Source of the DNA: Edolisoma coerulescens
Lineage: Eukaryota > Chordata > Aves > Passeriformes > Campephagidae
Direction: 5' to 3'
NCBI GenBank assembly: GCA_013397115.1
Contig: VWZW01006282.1
Coordinates: 1,797,831-1,861,830 of the forward strand
DNA: 64,000 nucleotides
Positions 1 to 11,243 of this stretch are shown here, piece by piece. Under the pieces are notes generated by a model, which saw nothing but the letters and a program-made list of their open reading frames with translations, was not told where the DNA came from and searched no databases. Each line of letters starts with the position of its first letter. The first letter of the stretch is position 1. The translations under genes and the position numbers were made by a program.

Positions 1-134
1 GTTTCTATACATGCACAGACACTCCGGCAAAGCTTCTAAGCCACACAAAGAGATTCCCAGTCTGACACAAGTCCAGCTCTTAAGGCAGTGAGCTGTTTCT
101 CTTGCCCTGAACACACCATTGCTTCTCTCCCCAG

Positions 135-256
135 GGTCCTGCAGCTGGTTCTCTCAAGAATCCCATAAAAGCAATTTTAGAACTTATTCAAACTTCTGAT
201 CCTGAGGGGATGAAAATAGCACTTCTGCCCATTCTAAAAGAATTTCCTGACCTCAG
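135..256 (+). CDS. EXOC3-like (Sec6 family) protein, penultimate coding exon, partial gene
   Basis: This 122-nt exon lies between a pyrimidine-rich acceptor (ctctccccag) and a GTAATG donor. It reads open in phase 0, from GPAAGSLKNP to KEFPDLR, leaving two bases (AG) of a split Arg codon. The ending KEFPDLR followed by KEHLSAVLDIK in the next exon is the Sec6 C-terminal pattern of the EXOC3 family (K-x-P-D-[IL]-R then a helix with AVL). The matching exon of TNFAIP2 in this window (30048-30169) is also 122 nt with the same phase, so the two genes share intron positions. Earlier exons lie left of position 1. In mammals EXOC3L4 sits beside TNFAIP2, so EXOC3L4 is my preferred identity. A second TNFAIP2-like copy is possible. 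The family call is firm; the member is not. Confidence 0.85.
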
Positions 257-1532
257 GTAATGTCTTTTATTGGTTTGACTTCTGTACTTTCTTACATGAT
301 TACTTGACACCAGAAGACCTACAACAATTTACAGGCACATGTGTGTCAAATGTAGGTTTCAAGAACATCCTTAACTCGGGCATTTCATAACTTCCGAACA
401 CTTGGTTTTTGGCTTCAACACTTCACCAAACCTTGTATAACTAATTTCACAAATTTCTAGGTGTATTCAGCAACAATAGACACTTGACATTTCTTACAGG
501 AAACTTTACAGAAACACAGCTTTTACTCGGGAGGAGAGATCTGAGCTAAATGCATTTGTTCCAAAGCCTGTTGTTTATTGCAACTGTCTTTTGTTCTGAT
601 GTGCTGTGCTAGTGCCTGTGTTTTTCCAACTTAACATGATTGCAGTGTAGAGCTCTCTGTCACAGGATGCTGTGAAGGCCAAAAGTGTGAATACCTTCAA
701 ATGCGGCGCAGACAATTTGTGGTAGATAATTATTTCAGTGCCTATTCAACATGACAGTCATGATATAACCCGCAGCAAGGGAAGTCTCTAGACTTCTGTA
801 GGAAGGACTGCTGTAGGCAAAGAAAAAAATAAAACTAAAGACAAAGAGATTATGTTATGCTTCATCTGGTTTCTTACTTCTTTTTTACTTTACTACTTTT
901 GAAGATGCTATTGAGCTAAAAAGCTGCTTATCTGATACAGCATAGCAATGATATATATATATGTATATATAAAGTATAGGAAGTGGGCACAGAAAATTCT
1001 CAGAAGACCCAGACCTCAGAGGAGGTCATCCTGGTGTGAGTGGATGCACTGCTCTTGATTACAGATTTGTCTGTTTCAAACTGTTTAGCTTGGATACATT
1101 TGACTTATATCCAATATGGTGTTACCCCGCTCAGCAGAGCAGTGATCTTTAGAACAAAAACCCTGTAACCTTCCACATGAACAAGAATTAGTTCCATTTG
1201 AGGGGAGAAAAGATACCAAAAATGCTTCCCAATGGTCAAATGTTGAGTTATCTGAAACCTCTTATGACAGATACAGGTCTTTTTCTAGGAATAACCTGAG
1301 CTGAACATTTTCAATACTTCACAGGGATGCTGTGTGCCCTGGGCTCGGGACCTGTGAGCTCAGCCCTATCCCACACAGCTCTTGGGATATGGCCTCCCCC
1401 TTAGGTAGCCGGAGGGTGTCAAAAAGCAGCTTCCAATTTTTGGTCTGGTCCAGCAAAACTGAGGGATAGGAGCCAAGCTTTATTTTTTTTTCTTGACTCA
1501 TTCACTGACGTGCCCTCTTACTCTTTTGGAAG
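257..1532 (+). other. Last intron of the EXOC3-like gene
   Basis: The intron begins GTAATG and ends in a pyrimidine-rich tract (tgccctcttactcttttgg) followed by AAG. The first AG keeps the reading frame; the next AG four bases downstream would give a stop after two codons. It holds an AT dinucleotide run at 950-971 and no other recognisable feature. Confidence 0.75.
950..971. repeat. (AT)n microsatellite with one interruption
   Basis: About eleven AT dinucleotides interrupted by a single G (atatatgtatat), inside the last intron of the EXOC3-like gene. Confidence 0.85.
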
Positions 1533-1713
1533 GAAGGAACACCTGAGTGCAGTGCTGGACATCAAAGACTCGCTCAGCCGAGAAGACAGAGCTGCTCTCT
1601 TGAAGGCATTTCACGATAATTGCAGGGAATCGGAAACAGAAGCAAACTTGCTCTTTGCAGATATAGAAGTAAAACCTCGAAAATATGGGCTCTGTGGCTG
1701 CCTCTGCTGCTAG
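1533..1713 (+). CDS. EXOC3-like (Sec6 family) protein, terminal coding exon with cysteine-rich C-terminus
   Basis: The exon starts with G, completing the split Arg codon (AG+G), then reads KEHLSAVLDIKDSLSREDRA and on to a TAG stop at 1711-1713 (59 full codons). It aligns with the C-terminal helices of EXOC3 proteins: an AVL helix, the S-R-E-D turn, then a short tail containing LLFADIEV, equivalent to the LFxDI motif near the end of EXOC3. With the previous exon it gives the last 100 residues of the protein. The protein ends in KYGLCGCLCC, with four cysteines in the last six residues. That is absent from the TNFAIP2 copy here and suggests S-acylation or a CC-type prenyl signal. The gene runs towards TNFAIP2, tail to tail, with stop codons about 27.8 kb apart. 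Identity as EXOC3L4 is inferred from mammalian neighbourhood only. Confidence 0.87.
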
Positions 1714-2184
1714 CAAAGGTGGGTGTGTGTGAGTGTGCTTGTGTGTAACACGGGTACCTGCACAGGTAGGCGTCCCTGCTTACAGGGAGGTGGAGCTGTA
1801 GCTTCACCTCCCCAAGGTCCTCTTTGCTCTATTATCTGGCTCTACTTCCCTCTCTCTGCCTGCAGACTTCCACATCCTGGAGAATCATGTTCTAGGCAGT
1901 GCAGGGTGCTGAATGCTCAGATGAGTGATTCAGGTTACAGCAGGGACAAAGGAGAAGACGGGGCTCTTCCTCCCCATCTTTCACTCCTGTCTGGGTGTCC
2001 CTGCAGCAAGGTCTCTCTGCAGCATCCCTTCCCTCCCAGGTCTTACCCTCTGCCTGGGCAGGGTCTCCCAGGCAAGTGCTGTTGCCTCTTGGCAGGGCAA
2101 GCCAAGGGGTCCTCTCAGTCGTCCCCCTGCTGGAGGGGAGGGATAAGTGAGCCCACCATTGCCCCCTCCATGACAGCTGCATTA

Positions 2185-2190
2185 ATTAAA
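2185..2190 (+). terminator. Candidate poly(A) signal ATTAAA for the EXOC3-like gene
   Basis: This is the first ATTAAA after the stop codon, about 470 bases downstream. No AATAAA occurs before it. It would give a 3' UTR of about 0.5 kb. Motif evidence only. Confidence 0.35.
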
Positions 2191-5100
2191 CCAGGCTTGG
2201 CCCCATTTAGGTGACTGTGCCGTGCTGTGAGAAACAGAGGCAGCAGCAGCTGGTGGCAGAAGGGAGGAGGGTTAAAATCAGAGGTATGATTGTCACTGTA
2301 AGGTGTTAAATCCAATGAAGAGAATTGCCAAAGCTCATTTGGAGCACTTGCAACTGCCTTTCAGTCTCCCAAGGAGCTCCTTCGTAGTCACAAATGGGCA
2401 TTTTTATTTTTTGGGGGGGTAAGGTGCAGCAGATATTGAAGTTAAGCAGCTCCTCATAGTTTTAAAATACTGCTTAGTGGAGAACATGCAGCTATTTTCT
2501 TCACTTTAAATAATTGGCAACTTCTTGTTAGTCCAAATTTATCCAGCTCCAGCCCAGAGATGGAGAATTTTGTTTTATGTTGGCCAGGTCAGAGCCCTCA
2601 GGTATCAGAAATAATCCTGCTCAGTTAATAACTACAGATTGTCACCAGTCACCTTCTGTTGCATAAGCTGACTAGACTATCCCAGGTTGAGAAGCACAGT
2701 CCCTTTCCTCATCCACTCTCAGGTGTCACCATTTATTTATAGTTACCCATGTTAGCAGATCAGGGATGAGTTATGCAGGACTCTGCCCTCCAGGCACAGG
2801 CAGGCAGCAGGCTGCCCTGGTAGCAGGGAGAGAAAGCAATTAGAGAAACAATTAATAAGCACACAAGCTTCCCCTCCTAATGAAAACTGATTCTGATATA
2901 ATGAACTGGCAGTCAGCCACCCACGTTTATACCCTCCTTTAAAGAAATTACCCATAGCATCACCTTTGCTTTAGTAAAGATATCGAGGAACACATTTTTA
3001 AAGCATTGTAAGTCACTTAATCTCCTATTTGCTAAAATCCCTTGGATAAATAGGCTCCCAAATCCCAGCAGACCTGGCAGAGTCTGCAGTGGGGTGGACA
3101 CACATGCCTAGCACAGTTTGGTGGCCTCACCTGAGCTCAGGGGTACCAGTAAAGGTGAAATCAGTTCTGGGATGTGCCACCTTCCTCCTTCCATCCCAGA
3201 CCTGTGGTTTTGCTGCCATGCTCTGGGGTGTGACCTGTAGGCACTCTGGGAATCAGCTGCTTTCTCCTAGCCAGGAACACATTTGTTCCTCCTGCATATG
3301 GAGGTGGCAGGACTTTGGAAAAACACTGGTTTTGGTTGTTTCATGTTAGCACAAAATGTCCTTCCAGAAGAGGTGTGAGAAGGTTTGGCTAGGGAGGGCA
3401 GGCAGCAGCAGGGGTGCTGCCCATGGCTGTGGCCCCATGGATTGCTTAGCCCAGGAAGTGGAGGATTTCAGCAGATAAGTGTTGATACAGCTTCATGAAA
3501 GAGTGTGCACAGGAGGGATGTTTCTGCTGTTTGACTCTTGCACGTGTTCTGACGAGTGCTATTTAATTACCCAGCTTTTTTCTTGCCTTCCCTCAGGCCT
3601 GCTGGGAGAAACATGAGGCCTTGATCCCCCGTGCCAGAATCTGCAATCAAAGCTCCTTGAAAGTTTCACATGAAGCTGGATGCATGGAGAAGCCCATCAG
3701 CCATGGAAGACACAATTCCAGCACTTTTTCAGGAAAACCATGGGGCTCAAATCCTAATCCTAATCTTATATGTAAAGTCCAGGAGGAAGATGAATGGGAT
3801 ATGGTAGAAATACATTTCTTCAAAATTTCCTAAATATTGCCACTCAGCTGAGTCCTGATGGTTATTCCCAGGATGTGGCATGGTGGCAACTGTGGAGGAG
3901 GAAGAAGGTTTCCCCTCACCAAATTCCTCTCTGTTTCCATCCCTTGTTCCATGAAATCTCTAATGAAACCAGGGACTGCTGCACCACATGGTGTCCCAGC
4001 ATTGCAGCCTCCCGAGGGATCCAACACCTCTGTTGGGGAATCTTGCCTGGCGCATTGTGCTGGAAATGCCTGCAGGTCTGGGCACCTTGGTCTACCCCCC
4101 AAAGCCTGACCTGCACCAGGAGGGTGCAGACAGAGCTGCCTCTTCCCTCTCTCATGAAGGCTGTGACCTGCTTTGAGGGCAGCCTGCCATGGTGAGGTGT
4201 GGGATGGGAAACTCTTCCTGTATGAGTTTTACAGCTGGCTCTGGAGCATAGTCTTGTATTAATTTTTATACCTCAGTTACTGGAAATTTCCTCTCAGAGA
4301 GGGAGGGGAAAGCCTCATGGGAAGCAGGCAGTAAAAGGAGCTGTTTGTCCCAGCCTCTGGGCAAGGTCTCTGCTAGTTTTCAGATGTAAATAAGCACTTC
4401 CGAAGGGAAAACACTGACTTTTCTTCCTGGTTATCTATGGACTGGTCACAGCCCCCAAGCTGGATATAGTTCAAGGCCCTCCTTTGCTATTGTGTGAATA
4501 TAGGCCATGATTGCTCCCCTCTGACACCATAAGCAAGCAAAAAACTCTACCTCAGATGTGCCAGTGCTCTTCTGAGCAGCCATTCCCCCTCAAGTCTGCT
4601 TCCCTGACAAGAAAAGGGAAAATCTGTGCATGAAAAGTCAATGTGTGATGCGTGGTGCCCTGGTACCCTGGGAAATGCAGACCCAGCTGGGTGCTGCCAC
4701 GTTCTGCAGTGCTGTGCCATCACCCCAGGGACACAGGCATCCCATCCTAGAGCTCTGCATGCAGACAGGGTCCTGTGAACTGGACAGGAGCCAGGGCAGG
4801 TTTGTAATTGTCATTAGCTTTGCTCCTGGCGCAGTGCTGAGCATGGGGTGAGTGTCAGAGGAGCAGGAAGAAACATGTTGCTCCATCTCCAGGGAGTCCT
4901 CTGTGGGCTTTCAGGGCACCAGGAGACCTTGGCACTGTTACACTTCATCCTTCATATCACTCAAGGGCAGTGAGAGCATCCCATGGCCTGCCTGCCCTTC
5001 CTGACTGCACAGCTGCTCCAAAAGCCAGAGCTGGTGTCCCTCATATTTCATAGCTGTCCATTGTGGCTTCAGTGAGACCTTCCCTGGGATGTGGGAAGGC

Positions 5101-5334
5101 TGGGGAATCTGGGGGAGCTGCAGCCTGGCTGGGTGGGCATGAGTTGGGATGCAGAGCTGAATGAACACCTGCCTTCTGAAGGTTGCCAGCCCTGCCAGGC
5201 ACTCTCCCCTCCTGTCGAATTGAAGGCTTTTTGAAGGGTGGGAAGGGATGACAGACCTGGATGACAGACCCTATTGTGCCAGCAGGGTCAGGGTCAGCCT
5301 CTGCCAATGGGTATTTCAAGCAACAAGCCTTCCA

Positions 5335-5450
5335 GAGAAAATAAATAAAACCCTCTCCGACATTTCGATCACTGTCGGGCTAAAAATAATCCCTCAGCAT
5401 GCGGACAGCTCTGGCCGCGCACACTTCGATGTCTGTGTGTGTCTGTGCTG
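5335..5450 (+). promoter_or_regulatory. Candidate regulatory element with MEF2-type motif and retained CpGs
   Basis: A segment of about 115 bp keeps several CpGs in an otherwise CpG-poor, AT-leaning setting. It includes CTAAAAATAA at 5380-5389, a match to the MEF2 consensus, followed by a CTCAGCATG half-site. Retained CpGs with dense motifs suggest selection, but I cannot measure conservation. Confidence 0.25.
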
Positions 5451-7296
5451 TTTGACATCTGCAGCCAGACAAGAGTGTGTTCTGCTTGGAATCAGCAGCT
5501 GGGAGCCCCGAGGGACGCCAGGCTTGCCATTGCTGTGTGCACATCAATGAGGTTTTGTAGCAGCAAGTTTCTGCACCCTGTGTGAAGCATTCAGTCATGG
5601 AGAGACCAAATAAAGACTTGAGTTTGTCCATGAGATTTAGTGCTGGTGGCACAAGTGACATTTTTCAGTGACAGGGATGTTGGCTGGGGTGGGCATGGGG
5701 CGTGATGGGGAGAGGTGGCCTGGTGTGGAGGCAGATGGTGTAGGAGGGATGTCCTTGGGCACCTGCAAGTCACCTGCGGAGAGCAGATGGTGTGTGGGGA
5801 GGCTCCTGATGGCTCCCCAGGAGGGGACGCAGTGGCAGGGGAATGCTGGGTCACTCCCTAGGACTGTCTGAGGTGATCAGGGAGGGGAGGAGAGGCTGCA
5901 GGGAAGGAGAATGAGGGATTTTCCTTGTTTGATAGAATGGATGAGGGATTTTAACCCACTCTGTTGTGTGACCTGAACTTCCCAAGTGATCCAGCCTCTT
6001 CCTTTCTAGTCTTCACCCTAACCTGGGGTTAAAGCGCTTGTGTGGGATTTGTGCCACTCTCTGCAGAGGCCTGGGAAGCAGGGTCACACTCAGGACCTTT
6101 CTGCAGAATTACCTTGTGGCCCTGGGATGCGGGCAGGGACAGCCCTGCCATTGCCACCAGCCTGCCAGTGCCACCATGGAGCTGTGCTGTGCATCTCCCA
6201 TTTGGCCTTGCATCCAGTGACTCCACCTCTGCAAGCAGGACAGGATCCCTCAGAGGCTCCCTTCACAAAGTCCCTCTCCCACTCCCTTTGCACCCAAGGT
6301 TTCACTGGGATCCCCTTGGCACAAGGGTCGTGCCACTGCCATGCTTACCCATCACCCAGACACGCCACGCTTGGGATGTGGGCAGGAAGGAGTGACAAGC
6401 TGCTCTGGCTCTTTTGGAAGCTGTGCTCCATCACCTCTCCAGCTCTGCACTGGGCAGAAGGGTTGTGTGATGAGCAATGATTTGTCACCCGAGTCCCCCA
6501 TACACTGCTCAGGGCCAGGGTTTGGCTGGCTGCTTTGAAGTGCTGCTACAGGGCCTTGCCAGCCAGTCCCCTCATTTGAGCTCCTGTCTCCGAGGGTCAC
6601 CTTCAGTGCTTGATGCTGAGGACAGTGGAAAGCAGATGCTCCTTAATTATGCTGCAAGGTCTGAGGAAAGACCTGACATTTGCTGAGGTGCCACCTGTGC
6701 TTCCCTGGTTTGCTTAGTGGCTTTGCCAAGGATGTGACAGGGAATGGAGGGCTTGATAGTAAAAAACACAGGTAATACTCTAGGACATGCTGAGCTCTGT
6801 TGGATATCAAATGTACATGAGGAGAATCAATCTCTAAAACAGTGAGACCTCGGAGAAGGCAAGCCTTCTGATTGAAGAGTTATATAGTAAATTGTGTTTT
6901 ATTCCCTTCCCTCCCAAGAGGAGCCTGTCAATGATGGGAAACTCATACGTTAATCCCAATATTAATCAGAATTACTTGCACCCACCTTTGAGGCTTTCCT
7001 CTCCAGCACCCAGCTGGGAGTGATGCCTGATCCATGGGTGGGGAAAGGGGGGGTTTGTGACAGGCAGCATGGCGAAAGCCACTACAGGCTCTTCCCCCCG
7101 AGCACATCACTAAAGGTTGGATTTTAAGGCTGTAATGCCTGCCTTTACCGCAGGACCCCAAGGTCCATGTGGAAAAGACGAGGAGGAGGCACTGGCGTGT
7201 GCTGAGGTCTCTAGCTCTGTAGCAAGGGCTGGGCTGGATTCCCCCAGTTTTCCCCAGCGGCCCTGGGGACACCCGGACTGGGAAGGGTACACTCCT

Positions 7297-7315
7297 GGTG
7301 CCATCTAGTGGCACT
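7297..7315 (-). promoter_or_regulatory. CTCF-like binding motif (minus orientation)
   Basis: Read on the minus strand, the core is CCACTAGATGGC (7300-7311) followed by ACC. This fits the vertebrate CTCF core CCASYAGRKGGCRSY at every core position. It points away from the plus-oriented motif at 8.9 kb. Confidence 0.55.
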
Positions 7316-8689
7316 GGGACACGGAAAGGGCCGTAGCTCTTTTATGTTTATTATTTGTGTTATTATTATAGGGCATTACAGGGAAATATGCCTACGTGAA
7401 ATACCAATTGTGTGGGCTGTGAGTGGCCCCTTACCAGAGTGAGAGACTTGCAGGACAACAAAACGCTGGGAGCTCTGCTGTGAAGTAGGATGCACAGAGC
7501 GCTTAAATGTCTCTGCCCGCCAAATAACCAGCAGGTTTATGGGAGGATTGTGAAAGACAGCGATGAGCAGGATAGTTGGGATGTGTCCTGTGCTTTAGAG
7601 AAACATCTGGAGCTTGTGAGTGTGGAGAGGAGAGGTTGGGAGGCAGTGCTGCAGAGCCAGGACCCAAGGACCTGATTTCTTCCCACTCCACAGCAGCCAG
7701 GCTTCCTGCTTTAGTAAAGGGCTTTAGGATAAGGTTTTAGTTGCCTTAATCCGACCTAAGGCCATATGGGCACCTGAAGACGGGTTTCTGCCCTCACCCC
7801 TGCCTGCCTCCCCACCACCCCATCATGTGGCTCCACTTCTGTAGCAGCAAATTAGCAGCCAAAATAAATAATCCTACATGGGTTTGCCTCTCCTATTTTC
7901 TTTTCAGGAGCTCTGGTTACATCTCTCCAAGCTCCAGCTGCCAGCTTCTCACCTGCCAACTCTCCTGTCTCCTATTGCTATCCTGGTTTTTAGCCTGGTC
8001 CCAGCTGCCCTCCCCGAGCTGCCTCCTTGCACACTCCAGGAGTTGTGGTTGCCTGTCCTGTCCAGCTTGGCTCACACAGCCTGTACGGGGCCATTGCATA
8101 GTGCCCCAATGGGCTGTTCTAATAGGGGTGCCAGTCTGCCAGCAATTTAAAAAAATGGACTGAGTTTAAAGCAGCTGCTGGGAAAACCCCGGTGTTTCAG
8201 GGCTGGGACAAATTACTTGCAAGAGCAGGCTGTCTGGAGCTGTTTGTTATATCATATACCCTTCCAGGGTTTTGGAAAAACTGTAAAGCCAATCTTGGTT
8301 CACAGATGAGTATTAGATATTTTTCTTCACTGGGATTCTACCCTCTGAACTTCTTCACTCTGATCTTTTGTGCCTAACAAAATGGGCTTGTGCTATGAGG
8401 AATGATGTCATTTTATTCCCTTCCAGGCTGCCCAGTGCTGAGAAAGATTCAAATCTTCATTCCCAGACGCTTGCTGCAGCTCCTCCTGATGGTGCCACAT
8501 GGACCGTGGCCCATTTTGCCCATGTCTGCAGGGTCTCATCCAGCATGATCCAAACTTTGGAGGGAGAGGAGGGTCTGGGAAGGGGAAGGGTGAGCCCATG
8601 CTGAGGTGTTGCGGCTCGGCAGGAAGCTGGGGTGGATGTTAAGTGTGAGCTTTTCATTGAGAGCTCTGTGGGAGAGGAGGGAGAACCCT

Positions 8690-9015
8690 TCCGAGCCCAG
8701 GCCGAGGGATGACCCCTTAGCCCGGCACCAGCAGGTCCCCTGGCAGAGGGGCCGCGCTCGGGGCAGCCCCCGGCCCCTGCCCTGCCTGTGTCACCTCGTC
8801 CCCTCCACAGCGAGGGGGTCTGACTGCCCCAGCCCCAGCGGAACCCGGGATGGCTCCTCCTGGCTGCCGAGCGCCCGTGTGGAGCCGGGAGCCGCCACTA
8901 GATGGGAGCAAAACCTGCGGGAAGAGCCGGGCCCACGCGTGGGGGCGCGGAGCGGGGATGCCCCTCAGGCTTAGCGCGGGAGGCTTTCTCCTGCCAGACG
9001 CGGGCCCAGCGCCAG
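8690..9015. promoter_or_regulatory. CpG-rich patch
   Basis: About 325 bp with many CpGs (ggcccacgcgtgggggcgcg is an example) in the middle of a CpG-depleted intergenic region. It could be an orphan CpG island, an unannotated non-coding RNA promoter or a CTCF-bound insulator. Both strands are open for long stretches because the sequence is GC-rich. I see no TATA box or clear first-exon donor, so no transcript is proposed. Confidence 0.4.
8892..8910 (+). promoter_or_regulatory. CTCF-like binding motif (plus orientation)
   Basis: CCGCCACTAGATGGGAGCA matches the CTCF core except for G in place of the C after the second GG pair and one flanking position. It lies inside the CpG-rich patch. Confidence 0.45.
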
Positions 9016-10149
9016 TGCCGACTGTCGCCCACTGGCAACTGGTAGCTGATGTTCCTCAGCCCTGTCCCACCGACTTTCAGCTTAAAAGCTCAGGACAGCG
9101 GAGCTGGGCTCATTTGCAGAGACAAATCTGCCTCCTCTTCGGACCACCGCAAGACCGATACAGGCTTCAGTCCTGTCCTAACACCCAGCTGGGCCCTGGG
9201 GTGGCTCCCTGGTCCCTCAGCCTCGGGGGGCTTCCTTCTCCTGTCGTGTTTACACTGTGTCTCCCATAAAATCCCCACAAATTCACTCGTCTTTCCTCCC
9301 TGGGACGTCAGCCCTGGGAAAAGTGCTGTGCTAAGGCTGTGCCCGTCCTTGCTTTGCCTCCTTCGCTGCCCTGGGGAAAGCCCTGCAGCCAGGCTCCCCT
9401 GCCTCAATGGGGTTTGCTCACCCCGGGGTGCTGCAGCTGTCCTGGCTGTCCCTGGCTCAGGCCTGGGCCCGGAGAACAGCAGGTGTCCTGAGGAGTCCTG
9501 TGGTGGGACTTTGTGCTGCAAGGGGAGAATGCCCTCCATGAGGAGAATGTTCCTCCATGAGGAACAGGGTGCACTGTGTCATAGCTCAGACCTGTGGTGG
9601 TTTCTTTATAAAGGTTGTCCTGGGCCAGTGGGGATGTAACAGGGAGCCTCCTGCTGTTTCGTGTCCTCCACGGTCATTGATAACTGCCCTGTCAGCAGCA
9701 CTTTCTTGGCTCCTTCTAAAACCAAACAAGCCCAGGCCGGTGGAGCTCAGGCCACAAGATCATAATCAAAAATAGTCATGCCTGAAATGTTTTCCCGAAG
9801 AGTGCCTGATAGGCGCACAGACTGGGATTACTGTGGGCGCAGTGGGAAATGTCTCTGCATACCCAACACTTGTTGCAGGGAGGGAGGAGAAGTGGCAGTG
9901 ACTGCAGGAGCCAAGTGCCCATGTCCTGTGAGGCAGACTGAGGCTCAAGAAGCAGAGCTCTGGCATCACCTTCCCTACTGCTTACCTAAAAAACAGGACA
10001 CTGGAGGAATGTGGAGCTGCCAGCGAACCTTGGGCATTCACAACTTGTGAGGAAGAGTTGAGCAAGTGGTTTCCTGAGACTGATGGAGGAAGCACTGCCG
10101 TCACATAACCAGGGCTTGATATCAAAGCCATTGTGGAGCTGAATTTCCC

Positions 10150-10212
10150 TGAAGACTGCTTTGCCTTCCCTGCTTTGCCTTGGCTGCTTTGCCTTGCCTT
10201 GCCTTGCCTTCC
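10150..10212. repeat. Degenerate TTGCC/TTTGCC short tandem repeat
   Basis: Repeated ctgctttgccttccctgctt-like units run into three uninterrupted copies of TTGCC. A slippage-type minisatellite with no gene association. Confidence 0.8.
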
Positions 10213-11124
10213 CATTATTCCGTTTCTTTCTAGAAGCAATTTTTACCTATTTGAGGGCCAACATCTTGTCTAGGCCGACTTCCTTTTCTAAATTAAGCTG
10301 TGTTGGTTCCTTCAGTGCTTACTCAGACATCACATTTCTGGTCTGTCAGTCATTGTCCCTCTTGCCTTTTGGACTCTGGAATGCCAAGAGTGGACACTGC
10401 ACACTAGCCGAGCTCTGACAATGACAGCTGGAGTAGGGGAGTTTCTTTCCATGTTGTCCTGGTGTCACTCCTTTTTGCATTTCCCAGCTAGAGGCTTCCT
10501 TTTTCACAGCAATGTGCCGACACAGCCCCTTCATGACCTGTCATTAGTCCAGAGTGTTTGAATTTTTGCAGAGTTATTACTCAATGGGCAATTTTCTCCC
10601 TGTGTTTGTACAGTTGTTTACTTCTGTTGCATTGCCATATGCTGTTCTTGTTGTGTTTGAACTGCATCCTATTGGGTTTTTTATTTTCCTGGATAATTCC
10701 GAGATCAGATTCTATCCCCTGTCTCTGGCCACCGTGCTTGCAGTCCCTGAAACTCTCGTAAGCATTCTTTGCATTTCAGCATTCAAACCATTAATGAATC
10801 TGGCTCAGACGAGGCTCCTGTGGACTTGCACTCAATACCCTCTGCGGTTTTGCTCTGATCATGGATCTCTATCCAGTTTTGTGTCTGCCTCCCAGAATCT
10901 TTGCAAGAGCAGACCCTCAGCCCAAGGTCTGTATGCCCAGAGAGAGGTGTGGTGCTTCCCAGGCCTGTGCCAAGCCATGGACAGAAGCCATCTCTCCCTC
11001 ATTTATTCACATGAATGGTACTTGAGACAGTGCTAAAAACCTTGTTAAAGTCAACAGTCCCAACCATCCCACCTGAACATGAATAAGAACTTTACTGTGA
11101 GGGTGACTAAGCACTGATTTTCAA

Positions 11125-11243
11125 AAGGAGCTTGGACACAATCCTGAGTAACCTGGTCCAGAGGACTGTGCTTGAGCAGGCAGGTTGGACTGGATGACCT
11201 TCAGTGGTGCCTTCCAACATTACCCATTCCATGATTCTGTGAT
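11125..11243 (+). mobile_element. CR1 LINE 3' end fragment
   Basis: Contains the hallmark CR1 3' sequence: gcaggttggactggatgacc, then a CCTTCCAACATTACCCATTCCATGA-type stretch, ending in the ATGATTCTGTGAT terminal repeat. It is severely 5'-truncated, as usual for CR1 copies in birds. Confidence 0.9.

Noticed and set aside
9049..9639. Open frame of 196 codons on the plus strand, with a 149-codon frame opposite
   Set aside because: GC-rich DNA, low-complexity Pro/Ser/Leu composition, no family resemblance and no splice context. Both strands being open is typical of chance.
10550..11100. Possible coding exon or old retroelement around the 160-codon open frame
   Set aside because: Hydrophobic, T-rich translation typical of chance in AT-rich DNA. 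Similarity to CR1 internal sequence is too faint to call.
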